Positions 46,575 through 58,475 of a stretch of DNA of 64,000 nucleotides are shown here, in pieces. Position 1 is the first letter of the stretch; each line of letters opens with the position of its first letter. Under the pieces are notes generated by a model. That model was not told where the DNA came from. It saw nothing but the letters and a program-made list of their open reading frames with translations, and did no database searches. The DNA is from Lytechinus variegatus (lineage: Eukaryota > Echinodermata > Echinoidea > Temnopleuroida > Toxopneustidae), in NCBI RefSeq assembly GCF_018143015.1, contig NC_054750.1:973501-1037500 (forward strand). The letters are read 5' to 3'. The position numbers were made by a program, and so were the translations under genes.

Positions 46575-48430
46575 ATTATTGTATTGTATTTATTTATTCA
46601 AATCTTCAAAGAAATAACATAATATACATAACAAACGTATTCGTAAGCAAAGTGTATCAATGATCAAATTTACTATCTAACAGAAATATTTAACATAAGG
46701 TACACTACAAAATATAAAGAAAAAAACTTATCCCTGTAGAGTTCGTATCTCATTTTGTTAGTTTCACTAGGATTTGCTTTGTATTAACAGAATAATCTGT
46801 TTTTCTTATTTATGGAGTAAACCTTCGGAAATCCAGGGTGATCTAGGTGTCGTCTTATAGTTTCGACGAGCAGAGCATTGTAGGGGTATATGTCAATGAA
46901 TTTATCAAAAGCTAGGCTGGAATCTTCGAGATTAAGGATCGGTATCGGTTGCCATAACTGAAAGACTTTCTTTAAATCTGTTAAGATTGTTCTCAGATAC
47001 AATCCGAAATTTGTTGTATTCAGAATGTTTTGGTGGAGGGGAATTTTTCATGTTCGATATGAAGGAAAATATTGGGAAATGATTAGATAGATTAGAGAGA
47101 ATAATTCCAGATAGAGAAGGGAAATTCATATTTGTAAAGATATTGTCTTTGATTGAGCATGATGAGTGTTGACGAGTTATCAGTAACTCTAGTGGGCCTC
47201 GTGATGGCCGGAGCAAATGAATGTGAGAGTAAGATCTCGGCAAAGTCTCTGCAATTTCGATTTTGGTGATATTGAAATAAGTTGATATTAAAGTGACTGG
47301 TTAACATTGGTTTGACTTATAAAAAATCTGAGCTAGAAGGTCCCACTTGTCACCTGTGTCTGTGATATGTTACAAAAATGAAGCCCAGAAAAAAATCGCG
47401 TTCGAAAATATTTATTTAGTGCTTCAAAAATAGAAATATAAAGTGACCGGAAACCCCATCTTAGTTTCATCCCATACACTTATGTGTACTATTTAGGCGT
47501 CTATAAGACACCTATTTACAAAATCGGGGTTTGCCTTGTAGTTATAGTTTTTCATTCTCAATAATGGTTGTTTTCAGGGTTTATTAGTGCTAATACATGC
47601 ACTTGTACACATGTTTCATCTTGGTTTGAGAATTTTTTTAATCTTCTGCTCACAAAGTTAAACAATACCTTTAAAGTCTCCCATGATAAAGCACGGTTTG
47701 TTACTGATGATAGGTGAGGACAATATAGACTGAAGTATAGATATAAACTGTGAGGAATCAACATTTGGAGGTCTATAAATTTCACCTATGATGTTTTTAT
47801 CACAACTCAATTCAACGAAATGACATTCTATATCTTGAGTCATGAATGTTCATAGTATATTAAAAAAACACTAGCTTATCAGATATATGAAATGCTACTC
47901 CACCTCTAATTTACCTTCCCTACACAGCAAAAACTGTGGTGTTAACCGGTGTACATAGAGGACCACACCAGTTATTTTAAACCGGTGTTGAATTGGTGGT
48001 GTTAGTTTTACATGGTTGTTACATTTAAACTCTTTGGTTATTTTAACACCTCAGGGTGTGGTCCTCTATTAACACCAATTGGTGTCAGTTTCAACACCAC
48101 AGTTTTTACAGTGTATTGTTGCAATTAGTCTGAACCCTTCTACATGTATTAAATGTATTGATGTGGGCGAGTCAGTAAAACCAGGTTTCACAAAGTCCAA
48201 TAATCGAAAAATTTACATCTAAATCATTGATGAATAGTTGGAATTGTTTTCGTTGAGGCTGCGTGTATTGAGGCGTAATTGAGAGCGTGTACTTGGGCAT
48301 CTGGCAAAAGTATTCTCAAATAATTGGCTTGAAAGATAATAGTCGGAAGACAAGTTATTCACAAAAACATCATCTTCATCTGAGTCAAGCTGGAACTCAT
48401 GCATTTTGTTGTTAAATTGATTCATACTGC
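46575..48430 (-). mobile_element. Decayed LINE (non-LTR retrotransposon), minus strand, with a nested MITE
   Basis: Reading the minus strand: LRLNTRSLNEN near 48230 (start of an APE-type endonuclease domain), then FVELSCDKNIIGEIYRPPNV and CFIMGDFKG at 47820-47660. Next come HSFAPAITRPTRVTDNSSTL at 47240-47160 and a post-endonuclease linker (INKKNRLF) near 46800. Frames are broken. Only ~200 bp separate the linker from a 3' tail (AATAAATAAATACAATACAA), so the reverse transcriptase domain is missing. Probably a CR1/L2/Jockey-like clade; I cannot place it exactly. Confidence 0.72.
47923..48113. mobile_element. ACACC/GGTGT hairpin-chain MITE, copy 3, nested in a LINE
   Basis: Starts CACAGCAAAAACTGTGGTGT and ends CACCACAGTTTTTACAGTG, flanked by TA on both sides. 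It has lost part of the interior. It interrupts the minus-strand LINE 46575-48430. Confidence 0.85.
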
Positions 48431-48994
48431 TTACTGCTCTATGCTATGAGGGAGAAAGAATTTCAGGATCGTGGTTTGCCAGTTGATGCTTTCTAATTGT
48501 TGCAAATTTGATTAGGCCCCTATTGTGTTTTTTAAAGGGACTGAAAAGTGCTACAAATTTTCAAATCCCGTATCAATACATTCAGTCACTCAATAAGCAG
48601 ATATTAGAATCTAGTGTGTTAGGTTTGTTTATTCATCAATTGAAGGTAAACCTGCATTGATCTTGAGTATTTCTTTTCATCAAGGCTGTCACTTTAAGGG
48701 GGAAATATATCAATAAAAAACACAATAAAATGTTTTGTACATGAACTGAAGCAATGTGAAAAGGAGACAATAATAGACCACAGAAATACGATACATGGAT
48801 TAAGAGAGGATGCATGCTACAATAGGAGTGCATCAGCCTTCACCCTTACACTTTAGTGATAACACTATGTACTCATTACGTAATAAAACCACACGTTAGC
48901 CATCCAGGGTTCTTGGTATTATAGTTACTTCGGAAACAACGGCCTTGGACCACGTTGTAAGGATTGATGAACGGTCTTAATAGAAAGGTAAGAT

Positions 48995-49103
<109 letters not shown>

Positions 49104-51202
49104 TATAATGTTTTCCATTAATCAGTTATTATAATGTGTTTTATTATGTTTTAGTCTTAACAAAAAATTCATGCTACATGATGTTTTAACGCGCAAATAA
49201 TTAGAATGCCTTTTTTATTATGGCTGTATAGGCATTGGAACAAATCCCAATGTGACGAATGTAAACACAAATCCAAGTATAGGCCTATACACTGGCATAT
49301 CAGCGGCATCTGCACATTCAAAATCTGCAAAAAAAGTGGCAAAAGTTTTGCGTTACCTCATTGTGTTATAATATGTACATCATATGAAATGTATATGTTA
49401 TGATTATGTATATCCTATTTATCGAATTTCATTTAATATATGGCCAATTTTAGGTTTTTCAAAAATGCAAAATCAATGCAAAATTAACCGTCAATGAAAG
49501 AAAATGCAATTTTTCAGCTCACTCGCTTCACTACTCTCAAATTCTTCAAAACGATTTCGGCATATTGAAGGTAAACCGCTTAAAATAGATTGACCCATAA
49601 TACCACTGTTCGACACGATGCAGGTGAGGTATATGTGTACCTGAAAAATGTAAAAAGGAACTTGTTCCTTTCATTTCATTCCTTATTCCATTTGTCATAT
49701 TATGTAAAGATACTTCCAGAAATATGACATCAAAGGTTATGTGTTTTTCGAGAGGAAATTAAAAATACAAATCGATTTCTTTTCCAAAAGAAAAGGTACA
49801 TTAATCAAATAAAATATCACTCAAATTAATTTTTTCATACTAATTTTGGAACTGTTGCACAAATATTTTGTTCTAGTTATGAATTATATAAAATGTATTG
49901 TAACAATCTCTTACTAATTCCTCCCTGTCTGCATCATTTCATTCTTCATTTTAAATATTAGTAATTTCCAAAACCAATCGTGGTCATTACTTGACCCAAT
50001 TGCAGTGTCCATTAAACCTTTGCAAAAGCGACAATCTCTTCCCCAAATACACCTTAACCAATCTATCTCCAAATACAAATATACTTTAAAGATACCGCGG
50101 CTTTAAGTTGAAGATAATCACTTCTTCAATGAACTAGTAATTCCAAGGTTTCTCAAACAAAGTATGTCCATTCACGTTTGAACGTGGAAACTCCATGTTC
50201 AAACATAAATATCCACACACATAATAGAGTAAAGTGCATGGAGCGTGATTATTATAGGGTAAAATACAGCTGTTGAATGCGGTACATAAAAGGATAAAAT
50301 TCAGCACATTGTAGAATAAAATTCTGCACTTTATAGAGTAAAATGTAACCTATTATAAACCATAATCAATGTGATGAATCATAAAATCATAATGAACGAT
50401 TACTATCATGAAATCAAGTTTTGAGATACAGCATATACTCTAAACCTGCGCTTCTCAACCGGTTGGCCGCGAGAAATTCCAAATGGAGGAAAAATAGGGG
50501 AAAACTATTGTATATTTCACAGATGTGTCCGAACATAATTAAATTCTATCGATCTACGTGGGTCAAACAAAACTAAAACACGCTTAGGTATCCTGCATGT
50601 TGCAAAGCATACCCATGCACACTATGTTTTCGATCTAACTTTGATGTGAACACATGTGCGTGCATATTGTTTTTGGAGTTAATTGTCGCCCATTCACCGG
50701 ACAATTTCGAATGTAGATTAATTCTTGTTTCGAATGCGCTTCAGATCTTAGTGTTCAAATTTCACGAAACATTTTTTTTGTCAACAAAATTTTGGTAGGT
50801 GAGCCTAAAAAAAATACGAGAATCAAAGTGGTCATCGAGTACAAAAATGATTGAGAAGCGCAGCTGCAGCTGCTCCCGAACTCTAAGTATCTAAAGTAAT
50901 TCCAAGACAGTCCGTGAATAGAGAACCACAGAACACTGGACCTCATTTTGATTCTAACGATTAACTTTTGAATCTCGAAAGATCAGTTAAAATCAATTAA
51001 CACAGACAAAGACGTTTTTTCTAAAAATAAAATGGTAATGGAAACATTTTCTGGGTATTCCAAGTAACTAATCTTTACTGATGGTCATTTCAGTTGGTGC
51101 ATATTTATGTGATGATAATCAGAGCTCCTTTTTCAAAAACTATTAATTGATACTAAATTAACTTTCAGATAGTTTGCCACCCGAAATTCTTTCACATGAA
51201 CT

Positions 51203-51299
51203 ATGGCCAGACCTCATCAACAACTTCACAATGAAGACACAGCAATGTCTCTTATTGGCAGAATATCAGATGTTTACAACTCAACTCTTTCAAAGGGAG
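51203..51299 (+). CDS. ELOVL exon 1 (start)
   Basis: Encodes [20 protein letters not shown] then [12 protein letters not shown], the short luminal N-terminus. Donor G|GTAAGA, phase 1. An ATG eight bases upstream is out of frame; an internal ATG (residue 15) could also serve as start. Confidence 0.82.
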
Positions 51300-54200
51300 G
51301 TAAGAATCGTTCACATCTTGGTCACATAGATGAAGTTTAAAGTTAAGTAATTATTGATATCCATACTAGGATTCTTTTTGTGTAGCACCTTCATATGGAA
51401 TCAAATCATTAATGTCTGAACATGTTGAAGTAGACCTAAATTTTGTGCTGATAGACATTAACGAAATAAGCAATTTGATATATTCAACAATGAGTTCTCT
51501 CAGAAATTTCCAAATCATTTTATTTGTCAAATTTGCAAGGTTTCAAGGTGTGAGACCTAATTCCGAACGTTGCAGAAAGCGAAATGGATGCTAGAATACG
51601 CTAGCCAGATTAAAGAACGTCGATATTAAACAATGTATTTTGCAATACTGTATAAACCAGATCCAAGGGTGGAGAACTGGCCGCTGATGGAGTCCCCTCT
51701 ACCATGTACTTTGATCCTTGTTACCTACTTCATCTTCCTTCGAACTGGACCGAGAATGATGGAGAATCAGAAGCCATTTAACTTGAAGCTCATCCTGCTT
51801 ATCTATAACGTCATAATGGTCTTGCTTTCACTCTACATGTGCTATGAGGTAGGAAATGTTTTTACTTGGACTTTTCCCGCCATTAGGTGATCAGGGATCT
51901 TAAGAATCTTGAAAATGAAACATTATTAAGTATACTCGTGTTGCTTTCTTGAGAGGGAGATGGTTCAATTATCCGCCCAAATTGGCGTTATGAAATTTTT
52001 TCCCAGCCATCATGGCCATGGCGTAGTTTCCTTCAGCAGGAAATTAATCCACATTGTGCGCACTCAACCCAGGTGAGGTTAATGGGTACCTGGCAGGAAT
52101 TTATTCCTTGAAATGCCAGGCGCGTAAGAGCTGCTTGAGCTGCAGCCAGGGTAATTATATCCAAGTCCTTTGGAAGCGCATAGAGACGTTTTTTCCTAAT
52201 GTGTTATGCGTTAAACAACAACTGACTATTGTTATTATTATCAAACATTGTTGTTTATTAAAACATATAAATGAAAAATAATGACATATCTTTTCCATCC
52301 GCCATTCATCTATGTTTATTGCAGTTTCGAATGTCTTCATGGCTTTCCAACTATAACTACATATGTGATCCTGTCGACTATACAGATGACCCGCTTGCAC
52401 TGAGGGTGAGCTACTCCTTTTTCTAATTGATTCACCGGTAAGCACCCGTCTGTTGAACCACAAGAATATGGGTGCGAGTCCATCCCGGGCAGATTACATA
52501 AAGCTGTGTTGTTTGACGTCACCCTCACTTGTATCATAGAGCTATGACAGACCCATGCTCTGTTTCACTGGATAACTCCTTCCCTCAAATTCAGTGTTAA
52601 ATGGAGACCCACTGTAAATTACCATTTTACACTGCACTATTAAAGAAAAGGCTATGGGAACTCTGGTATAGTGTTGCACCTGCCCACTGCTGCACAGACT
52701 GAATAGTTAATAGCGGGAAAAGAAAAGCCTTGGGTCATACATATTTCCCTTTTCAGGTGATGTCAAACAAGTATTAACAATATGTTTTAATAACATGAGT
52801 AGATACCTTTTTTCCTGTGTCCCCAAAACGTATGAATTCAGATTTTGAGAAATACATTAATTAACCAACACTTTCTTTATTTTTTCTAATCTCTCTGTCC
52901 CTATCTTTCTTTACTTGCTCTATTTCCATATCTATCCTCACACTACACGTATACTAGTTACCAATTTGCCTTTGAATATTACACTGTCACAATTGTCGCA
53001 TAACTGTCACTCAACTGGGCGTTGTCGGTGTGCAACTGTAATCCAACCTACATCCATTTGGGAAGTTACAAATTGATGCAGAGGTTTGAGTCCTGGGCTC
53101 CGTAACACAAAGATAAGCGATGAATAGCAAATATGGTAGAACACTTCTGATTGGTTCCTGGTCAGTATTATGCGCCAAATGAGGGTGTAATGTTGATCTT
53201 GATTGGTCAATTCATTTAGCGATTGATCGCTAATCTTTGTATTACGGAGCTTTGGTCATGCCTTTCGGATGATGACGCTAAACTTCGGTCCAGACGTAAA
53301 TAATCATCTCTGGTTGATATATGCATCTTGAAACTTTAACACAAACAAAGTCGGCTGTCTTATTCATCATTAAAGACTGTCATATAATATAGACCTATAC
53401 ACGTTTAACAACTTCGTCGACAGTCTTCAAAATATATTGATTTAAAACGTACACTTTCCTGAACTTCAACCTGTTTAGTTATATAACTAGTAATAAAGTA
53501 ATATTCATTATTCAACCGTATCGAAAGTATTGTATTAATGACGTCGTGGTTTATCATATCTCCGCAGATGGCGAACGTTTGCTGGTGGTACTTCTTCTCC
53601 AAGATAATCGAACTCCTGGACACCGTCTTCTTTATCCTACGAAAGAAAAACAACCAGGTCACAGTTCTACATGTCTACCACCACAGTACAATGATTGTTA
53701 ACTGGTGGCTTGGGGTGAAATACGTGGCTGGGGGACAGTGTATGTAAAAGACTTTGTTTCTTAATCAAGGAAAATTGATAATCTGATTTGATCTAATATT
53801 TTTATTTGACTTGATTTTATTTCCACATTACAATCATAAAAGTATATAAGAGTAATTTTTTCAACATATCATACATATTAACCAAACATTTTCCATCTAA
53901 GTGATACATAGCATTCATCATAATTCAAATATGAATTATACTCGAAAAGTTGTCAATTCTTTCATTCGTTCAACCAATTACGAACATATGTATAAATCAT
54001 CTCTAGAAAGAACAAAGTAAGATAATTTTAAAATGATAAACATTTGTACATTGTTTTTAGTGTGTTCTAGGCATTGAACTGGCATCTTTGAACTGTAGTC
54101 TAAAGATTCTAAATGGGTATCGGTAAAACTCGTTCATGTGATTATCATATTTGTTATAATTAAACACGTTGTTTTATTTTTCTTCTCAGCATTCTTCTTA

Positions 54201-54872
54201 GCGATGTGCAACTGTTTTGTTCATGTGATAATGTACTCTTACTACGCCCTCTCGGCCCTTGGGCCTCACATGCAGAAATATTTGACATGGAAGAAATACC
54301 TCACACAACTGCAGCTGGTATGGTTTGTTCATTTTACTCCATTTCATTCTTCCTCTCTCCTCCCTTTGAATTTCTTTTCATAATATCTCCTTTACCCCAT
54401 TTTCCCTTGTTGTTGTTGCTCTTCTTCTTCTTCTCTTTCTTCTTCCTCTTCTTCTCTTTCTTCTCCTTCTTTTTTTTTCTTTGTCTTCTTCTTTTTCTCC
54501 TCATTTTTCTCCTCATCCTTCCTCTAAAAAAGGGTGAATTTTGAATGACATAAAATTACACGCCTTTTAAAAACCATTATAAACAAAATAAACTGCATTT
54601 TCATTGCCGAAAATGAAAGATCATTACAGAATAATGTTAATGAAGCAGTCATTTTCTGTAGCAAAAATATATAGACATTTCAACTTTCATTTGTACAGGT
54701 CCAGTTCTTCATGGTTCTTTTCCACACCGGTCTGAACATCTTCGTCGAATGCTCGTTCCCACAAGGATTCAACTACGCAGTATTTTTGTACGCAATATCT
54801 ATGGTCCTGCTCTTCGGTAATTTCTACAGCAAATCGTACCACAAAGAAAAGACGGAAAAGGACAAATCATAA
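51203..54872 (+). CDS. Very-long-chain fatty acid elongase, ELOVL1/4/7 group, six exons
   Basis: A 3-ketoacyl-CoA synthase of the endoplasmic reticulum membrane that adds two carbons from malonyl-CoA to long acyl-CoAs. Exons: 51203-51299, 51661-51848, 52325-52405, 53568-53739, 54190-54317, 54699-54872; phases 1,0,0,1,0 agree and the product is 279 aa, normal for the family. Visible motifs are [15 protein letters not shown], the KxxExxDT box (KIIELLDT), [15 protein letters not shown] with the catalytic HxxHH box (His157, His160, His161), and [12 protein letters not shown]. Several hydrophobic helices match the seven-helix fold. DPRVE, MCYEF and YICDPVDY resemble ELOVL7/1 most, but the group cannot be settled without a tree. 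The C-terminus ([12 protein letters not shown]) is lysine-rich, consistent with ER retention. Looks intact. Confidence 0.94.
51661..51848 (+). CDS. ELOVL exon 2
   Basis: The acceptor AAACCAG gives [20 protein letters not shown], then the LGP-like [19 protein letters not shown] and a second helix ending LYMCYE. Donor GTAGGA, phase 0. Confidence 0.93.
52005..52240 (+). mobile_element. SINE, family S3, head-truncated, in ELOVL intron 2
   Basis: It begins within the tRNA part (CCATGGCGTAGTTTCCTTCA) and continues through GGTACCTGGCAGGAATTTAT and AAGCGCATAGAGACG to a short ATT tail. Confidence 0.75.
52325..52405 (+). CDS. ELOVL exon 3
   Basis: Acceptor TTATTGCAG. An 81-bp exon encoding [20 protein letters not shown] then DDPLALR, the family loop before the third helix. 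Donor GTGAGC, phase 0. Too short to stand out as an open frame on its own. Confidence 0.9.
53096..53256. mobile_element. MITE, CCCGTAACACAAAG family, copy 4
   Basis: Ends are GGGCTCCGTAACACAAAGAT and AATCTTTGTATTACGGAGCT. It lies in ELOVL intron 3. Confidence 0.65.
53568..53739 (+). CDS. ELOVL exon 4, catalytic histidine box
   Basis: Acceptor CTCCGCAG. Encodes [20 protein letters not shown], then [17 protein letters not shown] and [12 protein letters not shown]. It contains the HxxHH box. Donor T|GTATGT, phase 1. Confidence 0.96.
54190..54317 (+). CDS. ELOVL exon 5
   Basis: Acceptor CTTCTCAG. Encodes [20 protein letters not shown] then [28 protein letters not shown] is strictly conserved in elongases. 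Donor CTG|GTATGG, phase 0. Confidence 0.95.
54405..54530. repeat. (TTC)n polypyrimidine tract in ELOVL intron 5
   Basis: TTC/TCT-rich run directly following exon 5. It extends the exon frame as a spurious Phe/Leu-rich tail. Confidence 0.8.
54699..54872 (+). CDS. ELOVL exon 6 (C-terminus)
   Basis: Acceptor TTTGTACAG. Encodes [20 protein letters not shown], then the last helix and [17 protein letters not shown] before TAA at 54870-54872. Confidence 0.93.
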   Translation, partial: VQFFMVLFHTGLNIFVECSFPQGFNYAVFLYAISMVLLFGNFYSKSYHKEKTEKDKS

Positions 54873-55106
54873 TTTTCGTTAGTTTTGTTCTAGTTTTTTA
54901 TATATAAAAAAAGAAACAAGGGTAGTACTGTGTGTAGTTGGTATCAATAATGCATATAACACTTTTCATGCTTATTAATGATAGTTAAATAACCTTTTTA
55001 AAAAGAAATGAAGATAGTGCCGTGCCTACCGGGAATCTAACCCTTGATTTACATGGTAATTGAGCAATCGGGCGCCATGGCTTGGACTGACCACACGGTC
55101 ACGAAA

Positions 55107-55527
55107 AATAAAGCCCAGATCTGAGTGTCCCCTTTCCGAATTTTCGGCTTTATCGATTTATTCCAGGCTATTTAAGGCAGTACCGGTTTCCATAGTAGGA
55201 CCTGAGCACTTTGAGTAAAGGTAGGCCTACGGTAACTTTAAAACTTAAAAATTCATCAGCCTTTCACCACCCGGGTCTCTGGTTTTAAGGCAAAAGGACA
55301 ATTTTGTAAGAGCCTCAAAATATCTCATTTGAAAACTTGAAAATTGTAGAGATTTGTAGTTTAGACATATTTTTATAAATACTTGTCAAATTTTTAAAGC
55401 TTCAATCTTTATCTATTAAAAATGTAAAATAATTGAATCTAGCCTAGTTGCACTTGTTTGATACTTGATGTTGACGTAAATAATCGCTGTGTCTAGGTAC
55501 TTGTAAAATAAAACAAATTGTAATAAA
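55107..55527 (+). promoter_or_regulatory. Candidate polyadenylation signals of the ELOVL gene
   Basis: AATAAA hexamers lie at 55107-55112, 55507-55512 and 55522-55527, 0.23 to 0.65 kb after the ELOVL stop. Which is used cannot be told without transcripts. Confidence 0.35.
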
Positions 55528-55679
55528 AATATGTTTGGTCGAAAGGAGACCACTATTTTTTCATATCAAGTTTCATTGAATTACATTGCAAGATTTTGAT
55601 TCTAGATTATTTAGAAGCCGGGTTATGTCGAAGCCCTGTTTGTTTTTTTTTGTCTGCCACTCAAAATCCATGTGAGTAA

Positions 55680-57070
55680 TGTTGCCATGTAGGGGAGACC
55701 GAATGTGTGTGTGTGGGTGAGACTGTGGATGGATGAGTTGATGTTTGGGAGACAGGACGAGAAGTTTGGGGTTTCAGGTGCTTGCGTGTGGGAGACAGGG
55801 TGACAGTAGGCCCTATAGGTGAATGTGTTCAAGTGTGGCAGACAGGCTGAGAGTGCGAATGTGTTCATCTGTGAGAGACAGAGCAAGAGTGAGGGTTAGT
55901 GTGTGTTTTTTTGTGGGGGATGTGCGTGGGTGTGGGTGAATGGGTTTATACACTGTAAAAACTGAGGTGTTAAAATTACACCCTAGAGATTAAACAGAAC
56001 ACCAAAGAGTGTAAATGTAACAACAAAAGGAGTTGTTATAACACCTATAGGTGTAACACTAACACCACTAATTTAACACCGGTGTAAAATAACTGGTGTG
56101 GTGTGGTCCTCTATGTACACCGGTTAACACCACAGTTTTTGCTGTGTATGTGGGAGAAATGGTAAAAATGTGGTGAAAGTGTAAGTTGTCGGAAAGAAGA
56201 GGATGTGTGTGAGTGGGTATATATGTGGGAGATGGAGCATGGGTGTGGGTGAATGAGTATGTGTGTGGGAGACGTGGTAAGTGTGTGCATGTGTGTGTGT
56301 GTGTTGGTGAAAGTGTACGTATGTGGAGAAAGGGTGTGGGTTAATGTGTCCATGTCTGATGTCTGGGAGATAGGATAAGGGTGTGGATGGATATGTTAAT
56401 GTGTGAGAAACAGGGTACGAGTGTGGGTGAAAGTGTTTTGATCTTCGGAGACAGGGTAAGTTGGTGGGGGATGTGTTTGTGTGGCAGACATTGTGTGGAT
56501 GACTGTGTTTATCATGTTCATATATGATGGTAGACAGGGTTAGATTCTGTGTGATACAGTGTGTATTGTATTTATGTGTGAGAACCAAGAGTGGGTGTGT
56601 TCATGTGTGGGAATCATAATTAGAGCTGGTGATTGTGTTTATGTGTGGGAGACAGTGTGTACGCGATTGTGTTTATGTGTGTGAGTGAAAACAATTGTGT
56701 ACTTAAATGTGCTCATGAATGGGAGACAGCGTTATAGTGGGTGATTGTGTTTATACATGTGGGAGACAGGGTGAGTGTGTGGGGACTGTGTTTATGTGTG
56801 GGTGAGAATACGTGTGTTGTTCAGTGTGTTTGTGTTTAGGAGACAAGGTAAAAGTACGGATGAATGTGTTCATGTGTGGGAGACAGTGTTAGAGTGGGTG
56901 ATTGTGTGTGGGAGACAGGATGTGTGGGTCAGTGTGTTTGAGTTTGGGCGACATGGAAAGAGTGTGGATGAATGGGGCCAGGATAAGGGTGTGGGTGTTT
57001 TCATGTGTGGAGACATGACAAAGATATGGATAATTGTGTTTATTTGTGGGAGACTGGGTAAGAGTATGTA
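55680..57070. repeat. GT-rich minisatellite
   Basis: Irregular 25-60-bp units built on GTGTTTATGTGTGGGAGACA and GGGTGAGTGTGTGG. MITE copy 4 is inserted at 55951. A short further piece with the same words lies at 59817-59910. Confidence 0.8.
55951..56146. mobile_element. ACACC/GGTGT hairpin-chain MITE, copy 4, nested in a minisatellite
   Basis: Starts CACTGTAAAAACTGAGGTGT and ends CACCACAGTTTTTGCTGTG, flanked by TA. It is inserted in the GT-rich minisatellite 55680-57070. Confidence 0.85.
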
Positions 57071-57306
57071 TTCGGCTTTTTACAAACGTGTATAAACTAT
57101 GATAAATCAGATATAATATTTTACGTCTGGTCGTCTGGGACAGACTTTCAAACGTCACCATCCGAAAGACGTGGACTAGGCTCGAAAACCACGTCTGCAT
57201 CAATTCATCAAACGCACCACGAACCGTCCTCGTGGAATAGATACAGTGCGCTATCGCGCCTCGCGATTTCACCACGAACCATCCACTCTGTTACGATGCC
57301 CACTGT

Positions 57307-58232
57307 GGGTCTCACAGGCCTAATTCATTCCCCATAGACTCATGTGTTAAATTGGCACTTAAAAAAATCATTAAAAAATAAGGATGAAATTCGGGGGTCG
57401 AATGTTTACTACCAGTGGATAGGACTTATATCTGGCAATCCATATCTGACCAGAAAAGGGTCCCTCGACCGGCTCATTTTAAAAATAAATTGGCGTGTTT
57501 GAAGACATCGTCGGGGGGAGCAGATTCATCAACTCAAACAGCAAAATAGCCCTAATCCTTCCGCCAGTCAAAATATAGTCCAAAGTTGGTGATATTTCTT
57601 CCCAATTAGGGAAAACGAAGTTCAGTAATTACCAAAAATAGAATCAGTGTTAGATGGGCAATCATATGCATACACTTTGTCAATCAGCCATATCAAAAAA
57701 AATAGCAATGGGTTGGCTCGAATGAATAACTATGGCCTGCCAATAGTAATTAGGCCCGTGAAACTGGTCTCATAGGCCTAATTCATTCCCCATAGACTCA
57801 TGTGTTAAATTGGCACTTAACAAAAATAATAAAAAATAAGGATGAAATTCGAGGATCGAATGTTTACTACCAGTGGATAGGATTTATATCTGGCAATCCA
57901 TATCTGACCAGAAAAGGGTCCCTCGACCGGCTCATTTTAAAAATAAATTGGCGTGTTTGAAGACATCGTCGTTGGGAGCAGATTCATCAACTCAAACACC
58001 AAAATAGCCCTAATCCTTCCGCCAGTCAAAATATAGTCCAAAATTGGTGATATTTCTTCCCAATTAGGGAAAAGGAAGTTCAGTAATTACCAAAAATAGA
58101 ATCAGTGTTCGATGGACAATCATATGCATACACTTTGTCAATCAGCCATATCAAAATTTAAAAACAATAGCAATGGGTTGGCTCGAATGAATATCTATGG
58201 CCTGCCAATAGTAATTAAGCCCGTGAAACCTG
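57307..58232. repeat. Tandem duplication, two ~459-bp units
   Basis: ATTCATTCCCCATAGACTCA ... GGGTCCCTCGACCGGCTCAT ... GGCCTGCCAATAGTAATTA is repeated once with few differences (units start near 57307 and 57765). No reading frame is conserved. Confidence 0.88.
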
Positions 58233-58475
58233 TGGCGTAAGTAATTCACTTCAAGAAAACAAAGATACGGGATGAAACTTTGGAACCTAAACTATCGAAC
58301 GAAGACACCGGCAAATAATTTGCTTTTCTTGTAGGTGCACTTATTGCTGGTTTTAAAAAAGCTTTTCTTTAAATCCGTTTTCTGCGAAACTAACTTTCGT
58401 ATCGAAGTGCGCAGAGAGGATGGTTCATGGTGTGTGCGACGAATTCGTAACTTTCCCCATGTAGCTTGGAGCACA

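Noticed and set aside
56124-56588. 154-residue minus-strand open frame rich in Thr-His-Ser-Pro
   Set aside because: It is the reverse translation of the GT-rich minisatellite and runs through an inserted MITE.
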